DNA of 53,506 nt from the NCBI GenBank assembly GCA_021783095.1, contig JAJXUG010000026.1, forward strand, positions 1 to 53,506, given 5' to 3'. The translations under genes and the position numbers were made by a program. The notes under the pieces were generated by a model, which was given only the letters and a program-made list of their open reading frames with translations, was not told the origin of the DNA and ran no database searches. The first letter of the stretch is position 1; the number at the start of each line of letters is the position of its first letter. Source of the DNA: Chloroflexota bacterium. Lineage in GTDB: Bacteria; Chloroflexota; Limnocylindria; Limnocylindrales; CSP1-4. Shown here piece after piece: positions 15,736 through 24,452 of the stretch.

Positions 15736-16076
15736 TCATCTCGACCGCACCGTTCGTGGCGGGCTACCGCGTGACGGAGACGAAGGGCCAGGTGTTCGGG
15801 CTGGTGGTCCGGAGCCGGGGCCTGGGCGGCAACCTCATGGCCGGCCTGCGGTCGATCGCGGGCGGCGAGATCCACGAGTACACGAGCCTGCTCGAGGACA
15901 CGCGCCGGCAGGCGATCGACCGGATGGTCCAGAACGCGACCATGGTGGGCGGCAACGCGGTGATCTCGATGCGCTTCGACTCGTCCGAGCTGGCCGGGAC
16001 GATGTCCGAGATCGTGGCCTACGGAACGGCCGTGGTGATCGCTCCTGACGCAGGAGCGCCGCAGCCGGGCGAGTAG
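15732..16076 (+). CDS. YbjQ/UPF0145 family protein
   Basis: This 114-residue protein is a UPF0145 (YbjQ) family member. The typical features are the N-terminal strand TETKGQVFGLVV, the central block SLLEDTRRQAIDRM and the C-terminal NAVISMRFDSSEL with the conserved glycines. YbjQ proteins form pentamers with heavy-metal-binding-like folds, but their function is not established. It overlaps the DUF971 stop by 4 bp and is followed after two bases by a membrane-protein gene. The operon order DUF1232, DUF971, YbjQ, membrane protein is tight and probably a single unit. Confidence 0.88.
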   Translation: MIISTAPFVAGYRVTETKGQVFGLVVRSRGLGGNLMAGLRSIAGGEIHEYTSLLEDTRRQAIDRMVQNATMVGGNAVISMRFDSSELAGTMSEIVAYGTAVVIAPDAGAPQPGE

Positions 16077-16078
16077 CC

Positions 16079-16432
16079 GTGGGTGTCGCGCTCGCCCGCT
16101 GGCTGATCGGCGGGCTGGGCGCCCTGATGATGCTCGGGGGGATCGCCATCGCGGCGACCCCCCTGTCCGGCGGCGACCTGTTCGGCGCGCTGACCATGTT
16201 CATCCCGGGCGCGGTCCTCGTCGCCGCCGTCGCGCTCGAGCGGACCCGCTATCGATCGCTCCACGCCGAGCTGTCCGGCGAGAGCCACGGCCCGGGTGGC
16301 GGCGAGACCGGGCGGCCCGACGGCCGCTTCCGGCCCACCGAGGAGCGGTTCCTCGATCCGACGACGGGCGTGCCGATGCGCGTCTGGGTGGACCCGGCCA
16401 CCGGGGACCGGAGGTACGTGCCCGAGCGCTGA
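16079..16432 (+). CDS. Small membrane protein of unknown function
   Basis: This 117-residue protein starts with GTG two bases after the YbjQ stop. It has two membrane segments (about residues 7-27 and 33-53) and a cytoplasmic tail with the motif FLDPTTGVPMRVWVDPATG, followed by RRYVPE. That DP-TG-x-x-R-V-W-x-DP-TG repeat is a recognisable short module at the C-termini of unknown proteins in this kind of genome, from general impression only. I cannot assign a function. It ends the four-gene run. Confidence 0.7.
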   Translation: MGVALARWLIGGLGALMMLGGIAIAATPLSGGDLFGALTMFIPGAVLVAAVALERTRYRSLHAELSGESHGPGGGETGRPDGRFRPTEERFLDPTTGVPMRVWVDPATGDRRYVPER

Positions 16433-16506
16433 GGGCGAGCCAGCCGCCTGCGCGCGTCCCGCCGCCCCTGCGAGCCCGCCACCCGCGGCGGCCGCTCACG
16501 GCGCGG

Positions 16507-18177
16507 CTACGGCCCTGAGCCGATCCAGAACGAGGGCGCGGCGCTCGAGGTCGTCAGGGCCGCGACGACGCGTCCGCCGCTCACTGCAACCCGGACCATC
16601 CGGCTGTCGACGGACGGGACACCGGCCGCTGCCGTCCACGCCGAGTCGTCCCACGACGTTCCATCGCGCGAGGCCCAGACCGTGTAGGTGGTGGCGAGGT
16701 ACCCATCGGCGACGGCCGTGACCGCGCAGCAGCCGCTGTCCGGCGTCGGGCCTGTGGCAGGAGCCCACGTCCTGCCGCCGTCGCTCGAGACGAACACGAG
16801 GGCGCCCTGCGACGACGGCTGGTCCCCCAGCGCCACCAGCCGCGAGCCCTGCGCCGCGACGCTCCACAGGGCGACCCCGGCACCGCCAGTGACGGCGGAG
16901 GGGGTCCAGGTTCGGCCGTCCTCCGACAGCCAGGCCCCGGCGTCGGCGGTCTGCGCGCTTGCCTCCGGCGTCGGGTGCGGGTTGGACCAGCCCACCGCGA
17001 CGAAGCCCGTGCCGCTGGGCGCCACGCCGATGACGCCCGCGTCCTGACTCGCGACGCGTGACCCGACGTGCTGCCACGCGTGCGCCGGATCCGAGCTGAC
17101 CCACGGCGTCACGCCGATGCCGTCCCCCACGGCCACGAACCCAGCCGAATTCGCGGCCACGGGGCTCGCGTCGAGCAGCCCATCGGCGCCCGACGCGGGC
17201 AGGCGCGTCCAGGAGATGCCGTCGGGGGACGACCAGATGCCGGGCCGCTTCGGGGCGGGGGCGCCGCCGGCGGCCACGATCGCGCTCTCATTGCCCGCGA
17301 TCGACATGACCCAGGCGCCTCGGCTGTCGGGGAGCGGGCCGACCACCGTCCAGGACTCGCCGTCCACCGACCGCAGCACAATGGCGGACTGCTCCTCCTG
17401 GGAGCTCAGGATCGCGATGAATGCGCCGTCCGGGGCCACCCCGAGGGCGATCCTCCAGCGCACGGCACCAAGGGCGCGCAGGTCGGGCGCCGCCACCTTC
17501 CTCCAGGCCGACGGGAGCAAAGCGGCGGGGGCGCTGACCGTGCCGGTGACGGGAGCGGCGGTTGGCGGGAGGGCGGCCGTGGACGCCGTGGCGCGGATCG
17601 TGCACCTGGCCGAGCCCGGCGACAGGGCCGAGGCGGTCCCGAACACCACCCGCACGATCAGGAGCGTCGCCGCGGGCGCCACCACCACGCGCGAGGTGCA
17701 GCGCGACGCGAGCACCCCCGGCGTGGCAGGCCCGTCGGTCGCCATGATCTGGGTGGACACCGACCACACGACCAGGTGCGCCCCCGCCGCGACCAGCGGC
17801 AGGTCGCCGTCGGGGGGTGCTCCCAGGACCATGTCGCCCACCGTCTGCCACGTCGGGTCCGTGCTCGCCGGCTCCCAGCCCGGCTTGGCGGCGAGGTCGG
17901 TCCCGTCGGGCAGCACGCTGAGTCGGGCCGTGCACACGAACTGGCTGTCGCAGCCGGGCCTGCCCTCGAGCAGGACGCGGACGCGGGCGCCCGCGGGCGG
18001 CAGCGCGGAGGGGCTGGCCGGCGGCGCCTGGAGCGGCGACGGCTCAGACGCCGGGCCGGGCGTGCGGGTCGCCTCAGCCGGGCTGCTCGCCGGCTGCTGG
18101 CTGGGCGGCGCGGCGCAGCCTGCGAGCATCAGTGCGAACAGCGTCCCCACGCCCAGCAGCTGCCGCAGACGGCTCAA
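16507..18177 (-). CDS. Secreted lipoprotein with BNR/sialidase-like beta-propeller repeats
   Basis: This 556-residue protein starts with a lipoprotein signal whose lipobox is LAGC (Cys21). A Pro/Ser/Ala linker follows (to about residue 65). The C-terminal half has repeated blade motifs of the sialidase/BNR type, including SVDGESWTVV, SPDGISWTRL, SEDGRTWTPS, SSDGGRTWAPA and SRDGTSWDDS, each with the S-x-D-G-x-x-W core. This predicts an exported propeller anchored to the outer face of the membrane. The catalytic residues of true sialidases are not visible, so it is more likely a binding protein. The start codon is TTG at 18177, six bases after AAGGGGG; no ATG in frame is nearby. It is divergent from ppk1. 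Confidence 0.82.
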   Translation of the reverse strand: MSRLRQLLGVGTLFALMLAGCAAPPSQQPASSPAEATRTPGPASEPSPLQAPPASPSALPPAGARVRVLLEGRPGCDSQFVCTARLSVLPDGTDLAAKPGWEPASTDPTWQTVGDMVLGAPPDGDLPLVAAGAHLVVWSVSTQIMATDGPATPGVLASRCTSRVVVAPAATLLIVRVVFGTASALSPGSARCTIRATASTAALPPTAAPVTGTVSAPAALLPSAWRKVAAPDLRALGAVRWRIALGVAPDGAFIAILSSQEEQSAIVLRSVDGESWTVVGPLPDSRGAWVMSIAGNESAIVAAGGAPAPKRPGIWSSPDGISWTRLPASGADGLLDASPVAANSAGFVAVGDGIGVTPWVSSDPAHAWQHVGSRVASQDAGVIGVAPSGTGFVAVGWSNPHPTPEASAQTADAGAWLSEDGRTWTPSAVTGGAGVALWSVAAQGSRLVALGDQPSSQGALVFVSSDGGRTWAPATGPTPDSGCCAVTAVADGYLATTYTVWASRDGTSWDDSAWTAAAGVPSVDSRMVRVAVSGGRVVAALTTSSAAPSFWIGSGP

Positions 18178-18286
18178 GCGGACCCCCTTCTCGCTCCGGA
18201 TGCGGGCCGGACGCGAAGCGTGCGGACGAGGTTCCGGAGGGCCCAGGCGCGGCCTCCCATCGGCCGGGATTCACGCCCGCGCGTGG

Positions 18287-18292
18287 TATGCT
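18287..18292 (+). promoter_or_regulatory. Extended -10 box for ppk1
   Basis: TATGCT preceded by TGG (18284-18286) makes an extended -10 box (TGNTATGCT). It lies 78 bases before the ppk1 ATG. No PHO-box repeats are visible in the 192-bp space 18178-18369, so ppk1 may not be under the phosphate regulator. Confidence 0.5.
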
Positions 18293-18369
18293 CCGGCCCC
18301 GACCGGGAACCGGAAGGGCGCTGTGCTGTGCGCCGACTGGTCGTGTCCCCGTCGCCGACCGAGAGGACC

Positions 18370-20538
18370 ATGGCCGCAGTACGCCCCGCACCCGGACCCC
18401 GCGTCGGCCGCGGCCGGCGCCGTGTCGGGCGTGACCATCGGGCGCCGATCCTCAACCGCGAGCTGTCGTGGCTCGAGTTCAACGCCCGCGTGCTCCACGA
18501 GGCGCGCGACGCGCGCAACCCGCTGCTGGAGCGCGTGAAGTTCCTGGCCATCTTCGCGAGCAACCTCGACGAGTTCTTCCAGGTCCGCGTGTCCGGCCTC
18601 CGGCGCCAGGTCCGCGCCGGCGCGACCGCGGTTTCGTCGGACGGGCTGACCCCATTCCAGCAGCTCGACGCTATCCGGGACCGGGTCCGCACGCTGATCA
18701 CCGAGCACGCGTCCATCTGGGCTTCGATCCAGGCAGCGCTCGCTGCCGAGGGCGTGGCCATTGTGGACTACGACGAGGTCCCCGAGCACCACGAGAACCT
18801 CCGGCGCCGATTCCACGACGAGATCTTCCCGGTGCTCACCCCGCTCGCGGTGGACCCGGGCCACCCGTTCCCGTACATCAGCACGCTCTCGCTCTCGATC
18901 GCCGCCGGCCTGCGCGACCCGGACACCGGCGAGATCCGCTTCGCCCGGGTCAAGATCCCGCCCAGCCTGCCCCGCCTGTTCGCGGTCGAGCGCGACAAGT
19001 TCGTGCTCCTCGACCAGGTCATCGAGGCAAACCTCGACGAGCTGTTCCGGGGCATGGAGATCATGGAGACCCACCTGTTCCGGGTCACGCGCGACGCGGA
19101 CATCACGGTCGAGGAGGACGAGGCGGACGACCTGCTGCTCGCCATCGAGGAGGAGGTCCGCCGCCGGCGCTTCGGCGAGGCGGTCCGGCTCGAGGTCGAG
19201 CGCTCGATGCCCGAATCGACGCGCCAGATCCTCGTGAAGGGGATCGGCGTCCGCGACGAGGACTGCTTCGACGTCGCGGGGATGCTGGACCTCACCGCGC
19301 TGTGGCAGCTCGTCGACCTCGACCGGCCCGACCTCAAGGCGCCGCCATACGCGCCGGTGGTCCCCGCCCGCCTCCAGCCGCCCGACGAGGACGAGCCCGC
19401 CGACGTGTTCGCCCAGATCCGGGCCGGCGACATCCTGGTCCACCACCCGTACGAGTCCTTCACGGCCACGGTGGAGCGGTTCCTCATCCAGGCGGCGAAC
19501 GATCCCGACGTCCTCACGATCAAGCAGACGCTCTACCGCACGTCGGGCGACTCCCCCACCGTCCAGGCGCTGATCGACGCGGCCGGGCGCGGCAAGCAGG
19601 TTGTGGTCCTGGTCGAGATCAAGGCGCGGTTCGACGAGGCGAACAACATCATCTGGGCCCGCAAGCTCGAGCAGGCCGGCGCCCACGTCGTGTACGGCGT
19701 CCTCGGCCTCAAGACCCACAGCAAGGTCCTGCTGGTCGTCCGGCGCGAGGGCTCGGGCCTCCGGCGCTACGTCCACATCGGCACCGGCAACTACAACAGC
19801 AGGACCGCCCGGCTGTACGTGGACCTGGGCCTCCTCTCGTGCCGCGAAGAGCTCGGGGCTGACGTCACGGACCTGTTCAACACGCTCACCGGCCTCTCCC
19901 GCCAGCGCGTCTTCCGCCGGCTCTTGGTCGCGCCGATCACGCTGCGCACGCGGTTCCTCGAGCTCGTGGAGCGCGAGATCGCGTACGCGAAGGCCGGCCA
20001 CCCCGCGCGGATCGTGCTCAAGGTCAACTCCCTGGTCGACACACAGGTCGTCGAGGCCCTGTACGAGGCGTCCCGGGCAGGCGTCCACGTCGATCTCATC
20101 GTCCGCGGCGGCTGCAGCCTGCTGCCGGGGATCCCCGGGGTCTCGGACCGGATCCGCGTGCGGTCGATCATCGGCGAGTTCCTCGAGCACTCGCGGATCT
20201 GGATGTTCGCCGGCGCCGGCCGGCCGGAGTGGTACATCGGCTCTGCCGACCTGATGGAGCGGAACCTCGACCGGCGCGTCGAGGTGGTCACGCCGGTCGA
20301 GGACCACGGGCTCCAGGCGAGGCTGGCGCGGATCATCGAGGTCATGCTCAACGACGACCGCCGATCATGGCAGCTCCAGGCCGACGGCCAATGGCTGCGC
20401 ACGGAGGTCATCGAGTCCCGGGAGGGAACGGTGGACACGTTTGCCGTCCTCAAGGAGGACGCCGCGGTCGCGGCAGCCCAGGCCGTCGAGCCGATGCGGC
20501 CGCAGGTCAAGACGGGCTCCATGGACCCCAGGGCATGA
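18370..20538 (+). CDS. ppk1: Polyphosphate kinase 1
   Basis: This 722-residue enzyme makes inorganic polyphosphate from ATP, reversibly, at the cytoplasmic membrane. All four Ppk1 domains are visible. The N-terminal helical domain starts with NRELSWLEFNARVL and has FASNLDEFFQVRVSGL. The phospholipase-D-like core holds the phosphorylated histidine in LKTHSKVLLVV (His450) and the second active-site histidine in LEHSRIWMF (His607). The phosphate-binding loop HIGTGNYNS follows His450. The ATG at 18370 was chosen because GAGAGG precedes it; in-frame sequence further upstream is antisense to the lipoprotein gene and not coding. The stop overlaps the start of the CYTH-CHAD gene by 4 bp, so the two are coupled. 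Confidence 0.97.
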   Translation: MAAVRPAPGPRVGRGRRRVGRDHRAPILNRELSWLEFNARVLHEARDARNPLLERVKFLAIFASNLDEFFQVRVSGLRRQVRAGATAVSSDGLTPFQQLDAIRDRVRTLITEHASIWASIQAALAAEGVAIVDYDEVPEHHENLRRRFHDEIFPVLTPLAVDPGHPFPYISTLSLSIAAGLRDPDTGEIRFARVKIPPSLPRLFAVERDKFVLLDQVIEANLDELFRGMEIMETHLFRVTRDADITVEEDEADDLLLAIEEEVRRRRFGEAVRLEVERSMPESTRQILVKGIGVRDEDCFDVAGMLDLTALWQLVDLDRPDLKAPPYAPVVPARLQPPDEDEPADVFAQIRAGDILVHHPYESFTATVERFLIQAANDPDVLTIKQTLYRTSGDSPTVQALIDAAGRGKQVVVLVEIKARFDEANNIIWARKLEQAGAHVVYGVLGLKTHSKVLLVVRREGSGLRRYVHIGTGNYNSRTARLYVDLGLLSCREELGADVTDLFNTLTGLSRQRVFRRLLVAPITLRTRFLELVEREIAYAKAGHPARIVLKVNSLVDTQVVEALYEASRAGVHVDLIVRGGCSLLPGIPGVSDRIRVRSIIGEFLEHSRIWMFAGAGRPEWYIGSADLMERNLDRRVEVVTPVEDHGLQARLARIIEVMLNDDRRSWQLQADGQWLRTEVIESREGTVDTFAVLKEDAAVAAAQAVEPMRPQVKTGSMDPRA

Positions 20539-22226
20539 CCCAGACCGAGGCGGAGCCCCCGATGGAGGTGGAGCTCAAGTTCCGCATGACGGACGCGGCG
20601 ACGGGCGAGCGGCTCATCGCCGGCGACGAGCTGGGCGGGTTCAGGGCGCTCGGGCCGGCGCGGACGGCGGAGATCGAGGACCGCTACGTCGACACCGCCG
20701 ACGGGGCGCTGGCGCAGGCGGGGTACGCGGGCCGCCTCCGGAGCGGCGACGGCGGCACGGTGATCACGCTCAAGGGCCTGCGGCGCGTGGACGACGGTGG
20801 CGTGGTCCACCGGCGCGAGGAGCTCGAGGGACCGGCCGTCGAGGGCCAGCCCGCCGCATCGTGGCCAGCCTCGGACGCGAGGGACGCCGTCGTCCGCCTG
20901 GCGGGCGACGAGGCGCTGGGCGAGACCGCCCAGATCCGCCAGACGCGGCGCAAGCGCGACTACGGGCGCGACGGCGCGGTTGTCGAGGTGTCGGTCGACG
21001 ACGTCTCGGTGATGGCCGCGGGCCGGGTCGTCGAGCGCTTCGCCGAGCTCGAGCTGGAGCTGCGCGAGGGCGGCGAGGCGGCGCTGGAGCCGCTGGTCGA
21101 CCTGCTGTCCGAGATCGAGGAACTGGTCCCGGCGCAGACCTCCAAGCTGGAGCGGGCGCTGGCCGCGGTCCATCGCGAGGAGCCGCCGGCCATGGTCGGC
21201 AGCGCTGCGCCTGCGGCGGTCACTGTGACGGTGCCCGAGCGCGACAAGGCGCTGCAGCCGGCCGGCGACGAGCGCCCGGCGCCCCGTCTCACCGCGGGCA
21301 AGACGCCCGGCGTGCTGGCCGACGACCACCTCGCGGAGGCCGGGCGAAAGGTCCTGCGCTTCCACCTCGCGCGCATGTTCGCCCGCGAGGCCGGGACCCG
21401 CGAGGGCCGCGAGGCCGAGGATCTCCACGCCATGCGCGTGGCGACCCGCCGCCAGCGGGCCGCATGGCGGGTCTTCGGCCCGGCCTTCGACGAGCGGCGG
21501 ACGCGGCGCCACCGCCAGCGGCTGCGCGACGTGGCTGCCGACCTCGGGGCGGTGCGCGACCTCGACGTCCTGATCGAGGCGGCCGAGGCCTACCAGACGG
21601 GCCAGAGCGCCAAGGAGGCCGCCGCGTTCGAGCCGCTCATCACCACCTGGCGAACCCGACGCGAGGCGGCCCGCGTGCTGCTGGTCCACGAGCTCGACTC
21701 GAAGCGGTACGCGAAGTGGACCGAGGAGTACGCCGCGTTCGTGCAGGCCGAGGGCGCGGGATCTCGGCCGGTGGGCCCGACCGAGCCCCACCGCGTCCGC
21801 GACGCGATGCCGTCGCGCATCTGGGCCGCGTACGAGGTCGTCCGCGCCTACGAGCCCGTGATGCGCTGGGCCGACGTCAACACCCTCCACGATCTCCGGA
21901 TCGCCGCGAAATGGCTGCGCTACACGCTCGAGTTCGTGCGCGAGGCGCTGGGCGCCGACGCCGGGCCGGTCATCGAGAAGGTGGTGGCGCTCCAGGACCA
22001 CCTCGGCTGGCTCCACGACGCCGACGTCGCCGCCGGGCTGGCCCGCACGTTCCTCGTGGAGCACGCGGGCGACCTCGACGAGATGGGGAGCGCCGCGATC
22101 GGGCGCTACCTCGTGGACCGCGAGCGCGAGCTGGCGCGGCTGCGCCGGACCGTCGGGACGACGTGGCGCGGCGTGTCGAGCCTCGCCTTCCGGCGCGCCC
22201 TCGGCCGCCTGGTCGCGGGGCTGTAG
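20535..22226 (+). CDS. CYTH and CHAD domain protein (triphosphatase/polyphosphate-binding)
   Basis: This 563-residue protein joins an N-terminal CYTH domain to a C-terminal CHAD domain. The CYTH signature ExExK is MEVELKF at residues 11-15, and the domain continues to about residue 210 with KRDYGRDGAVVEVSVDDV. CYTH proteins are metal-dependent triphosphate tunnel enzymes that hydrolyse triphosphates. The CHAD domain (about residues 257-560) is a helical bundle with conserved basic and histidine residues (HAMRVATRRQRAA, HDLRIAAKWLRY) that binds polyphosphate granules. The gene overlaps the ppk1 stop by 4 bp, which strongly supports a role in polyphosphate metabolism or granule attachment. Relatives (ygiF-like) occur next to ppk or ppx elsewhere. 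Confidence 0.93.
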   Translation: MTQTEAEPPMEVELKFRMTDAATGERLIAGDELGGFRALGPARTAEIEDRYVDTADGALAQAGYAGRLRSGDGGTVITLKGLRRVDDGGVVHRREELEGPAVEGQPAASWPASDARDAVVRLAGDEALGETAQIRQTRRKRDYGRDGAVVEVSVDDVSVMAAGRVVERFAELELELREGGEAALEPLVDLLSEIEELVPAQTSKLERALAAVHREEPPAMVGSAAPAAVTVTVPERDKALQPAGDERPAPRLTAGKTPGVLADDHLAEAGRKVLRFHLARMFAREAGTREGREAEDLHAMRVATRRQRAAWRVFGPAFDERRTRRHRQRLRDVAADLGAVRDLDVLIEAAEAYQTGQSAKEAAAFEPLITTWRTRREAARVLLVHELDSKRYAKWTEEYAAFVQAEGAGSRPVGPTEPHRVRDAMPSRIWAAYEVVRAYEPVMRWADVNTLHDLRIAAKWLRYTLEFVREALGADAGPVIEKVVALQDHLGWLHDADVAAGLARTFLVEHAGDLDEMGSAAIGRYLVDRERELARLRRTVGTTWRGVSSLAFRRALGRLVAGL

Positions 22227-22259
22227 CCCGGCGGTCCAGTCGGCCGCCCAATCGGAGCC

Positions 22260-24113
22260 CTACTCGGATCCGTGCGCCTCCGTCCAGCCGAGCGCCAGCA
22301 GCGCGAGGCGGTCGCGCCACGCGGATCCCCCGCGGTAGGGGGCCAGGATCGCCCCTTCGCGGATGCCCGCCTCGGACACCCGCAGGCGATCGGCCCGATA
22401 GCGCTCGAGGACGGCGTCCACGATGATCGCGCCCGCGGGCAGGATCCGTGCCCGCTCCGGCCGGATGAGGTGCCGGGTGGCGGCCTCGCCGCTGCGCTCG
22501 ACGGTCAGCATGGCGAGCGCCACCGCGATCCGCCGACGGGTCAGCGAGCGGTCCACGGCCGTCGCCGGCAGGAGGCGGAGCAGATTCGAGGCGGTGCCCC
22601 CGACGGCCACGATCTCGGCCGGGCTGGCCTCGGGCGCATCGCCGATCACCCTCGCGACCTCGCGGCGGAGCGCCTCGATCTCGGCCAGCGACGGCGGGTC
22701 GGACCGGACGAGCTCGCGCGTGAGCCGGGCGGCGCCCAGCGGCAGCCCCACGGCGTGGGCAAGGCCGTCGAGACCGACGGCGACGAACTCCGAGCTGCCC
22801 CCGCCGATGTCGACCAGGAGCAGCTCCCCGCTGACGGGGCTGCCGCCCGTCGCGCCGATGAGCGTCAGCAGGCCCTCCTCGGCGTGGTCGAGGACGTGGA
22901 GCGGGACGCCGATCCGACCCTCGACCTCGCGAACGACGGCGGGGCCGTCGGCGGCCCGGCGGAGCGGATCTGTCCCGACGATGGTGATCGTGGTGGCGCC
23001 GAGCTCACGAGCCCTCGTCGCGTACCGCCCCAGGACGGCGACGAGGGGGGCGCGCAGCGCATCGCCGAGGTAGCCCTCGGCCGCCACGCGATCGCCGAGG
23101 CCAAGGAACTCGGACTCGTCGAGCAGCGGGGCCACACGATGGCCGTCAATGGCGCCGACGAGGAGGTGGACGCTGGTCGCACCCACGTCGATCGAGGCCG
23201 CCACCTGCGAGCCGGGGTGGGCCACGACCTGGGCCGCGCCAGCTTGTGGCTCGAACGCCTCGGCGAGCAGGCCGACGGGAGCGGGAACCTCGCCAGCTGA
23301 GATCCGGGGGAGAAGCGCTGGCTCCACGTCTGCCTCGGGCGTTGGTTCCGTCCCAGACTCGCGCGGGGCTTCCGGTTCCGCTGGCTGTGCCTCCGGCGCG
23401 GCTTCGGCCCCGTACGCCCCGGTCTCCGCCAACGTCCCTCGTGCCGCCGCGGGTCCTACTGCGGCCTCGGTCTCGGCTTCGGGCTCCGCCTGGGGTGCGG
23501 GTCCGCCTTCGGCATCCGGCGCAGCTTCGGGCTCCGCCTGCGCAGCGGGTCCGCCTTTGGCATCCGGCGCAGCTTCGGGCTCCGCCTGCGCTGCGGGTTC
23601 TCCTGCGAGCTCGGTCGCGGCTTCGGGCTCCGCCTCGGTCTCGGCCTCGGGCTCCGCCTCGGGGGCGGCCTCGGGCGCCTGAGGGGCGACTGACGTGCCG
23701 TCGGACGGACCGGCGTCCGCGTGGCGCATCAGGCCGGCCGCCTCCTCGAGCACCGCCCTTGCAGCCGAGATGGCGGGCGGGGCGGCATCGTCGGAGCTCG
23801 TCGCCCGGCGTGCGCCTTTCGCCGTCTTCTTGCCTGCCTTCGCCTGCGCCTTGGCGGACTTGCGGGCCTTCGCGTCCGCCTTGGCCGACTTCGCCTCGGC
23901 CTTGGCCGCCGCGCGTGCCGCCTTTGCGCTCGCCGCAGCCTCGGCCCTGGCCGCCTTCCTCGCCTGCTTGGCAACCCGCTGCACGGCCCTGGCCTGCTTC
24001 TTGAGGCCCTTGGCCGCGCGCTTCGCCGCCTTGCGCTGCTCCTTGCTCGGTTCCGGGTTCGTTCCGGTCGTGTCGGCGGGAACCCCTCCCTCGCGCTCGT
24101 CCGAGCCCGTCAT
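22260..24113 (-). CDS. ppx: Exopolyphosphatase (Ppx/GppA) with a Lys/Ala-rich tail and acidic repeat linker
   Basis: This 617-residue protein has a normal Ppx/GppA phosphatase domain at about residues 303-600 (IDVGATSVHLLVG for the first phosphate loop, LLLVDIGGGSSEF for the second, VAVGGTASN for the adenosine-type loop). It should release phosphate from polyphosphate or cleave pppGpp. Before that domain lie two low-complexity parts: residues 24-103, rich in Lys and Ala (AKAEAKSAKADAKARKSAKA) like histone H1 or HU tails, and residues 144-265, rich in Ala, Pro and Glu with a 16-residue unit repeated three times (171-218). The start at 24113 has AAGGAG seven bases upstream; the whole frame is open, so the tail belongs to the protein. 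It is convergent with ppk1 and the CYTH-CHAD gene. Confidence 0.9.
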   Translation of the reverse strand: MTGSDEREGGVPADTTGTNPEPSKEQRKAAKRAAKGLKKQARAVQRVAKQARKAARAEAAASAKAARAAAKAEAKSAKADAKARKSAKAQAKAGKKTAKGARRATSSDDAAPPAISAARAVLEEAAGLMRHADAGPSDGTSVAPQAPEAAPEAEPEAETEAEPEAATELAGEPAAQAEPEAAPDAKGGPAAQAEPEAAPDAEGGPAPQAEPEAETEAAVGPAAARGTLAETGAYGAEAAPEAQPAEPEAPRESGTEPTPEADVEPALLPRISAGEVPAPVGLLAEAFEPQAGAAQVVAHPGSQVAASIDVGATSVHLLVGAIDGHRVAPLLDESEFLGLGDRVAAEGYLGDALRAPLVAVLGRYATRARELGATTITIVGTDPLRRAADGPAVVREVEGRIGVPLHVLDHAEEGLLTLIGATGGSPVSGELLLVDIGGGSSEFVAVGLDGLAHAVGLPLGAARLTRELVRSDPPSLAEIEALRREVARVIGDAPEASPAEIVAVGGTASNLLRLLPATAVDRSLTRRRIAVALAMLTVERSGEAATRHLIRPERARILPAGAIIVDAVLERYRADRLRVSEAGIREGAILAPYRGGSAWRDRLALLALGWTEAHGSE

Positions 24114-24254
24114 CGAACGCTCCTTGCCCATGCTGCGTCGGCGGCCGCCTCGCGAATGCCTGAAAGGAGAGTCTGCCGCAGGTCGCCCGATCGGGCGAGG
24201 CGAGCTCGCATTTCCCGGGCGGGCGGTCAGCGGAGCGGGAGGTGCCTCCGTTGA

Positions 24255-24452
24255 CGTGTCGCTCACCCGGGCCGTGCCTACACCCGGGCCGAGCTGCTCG
24301 ACCGCGTGTGGGGAAGCCGGCGCGGAGCGGGACGGACCGTGGACGTCCACGTCCGCTGGCTGCGCTCGAAGATCGAGCCCGATCCCGACCAGCCCGCGAC
24401 CTTCGTGATCGTCCGGGGCGTCGGCCACCGGCTGGATCCGGTCCGGCGTTAA
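24255..24452 (+). pseudogene. Remnant of a PhoB/OmpR-type response regulator, C-terminal DNA-binding domain only
   Basis: The frame from 24255 to the TAA at 24450-24452 encodes about 65 residues with no start codon and a TGA in frame immediately upstream (24252-24254). It reads AHPGRAYTRAELLDRVWG, then GRTVDVHVRWLRSKIEPDP, then IVRGVGHRLDP. This is the winged-helix end of an OmpR/PhoB regulator, including the recognition helix (TVDVHVRWLRSKIE) and the wing hairpin. The receiver domain and the first part of the winged helix are missing. It lies between ppx and pstS, where phoB-like genes often sit. The intact relative at 49572-50288 has the same block (GYDYAGETRTVDVHVHWLR). It is too short to be a working regulator. 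Confidence 0.8.

Noticed and set aside
17068..18369. In-frame extension of ppk1 by 434 residues
   Set aside because: The extension is antisense to the BNR-like lipoprotein gene and has no Ppk homology; the ATG at 18370 has a ribosome binding site and correct family length.
20229..20534. In-frame extension of the CYTH-CHAD gene into ppk1
   Set aside because: It overlaps the certain ppk1 coding sequence in another frame and the CYTH signature begins right after the ATG at 20535.
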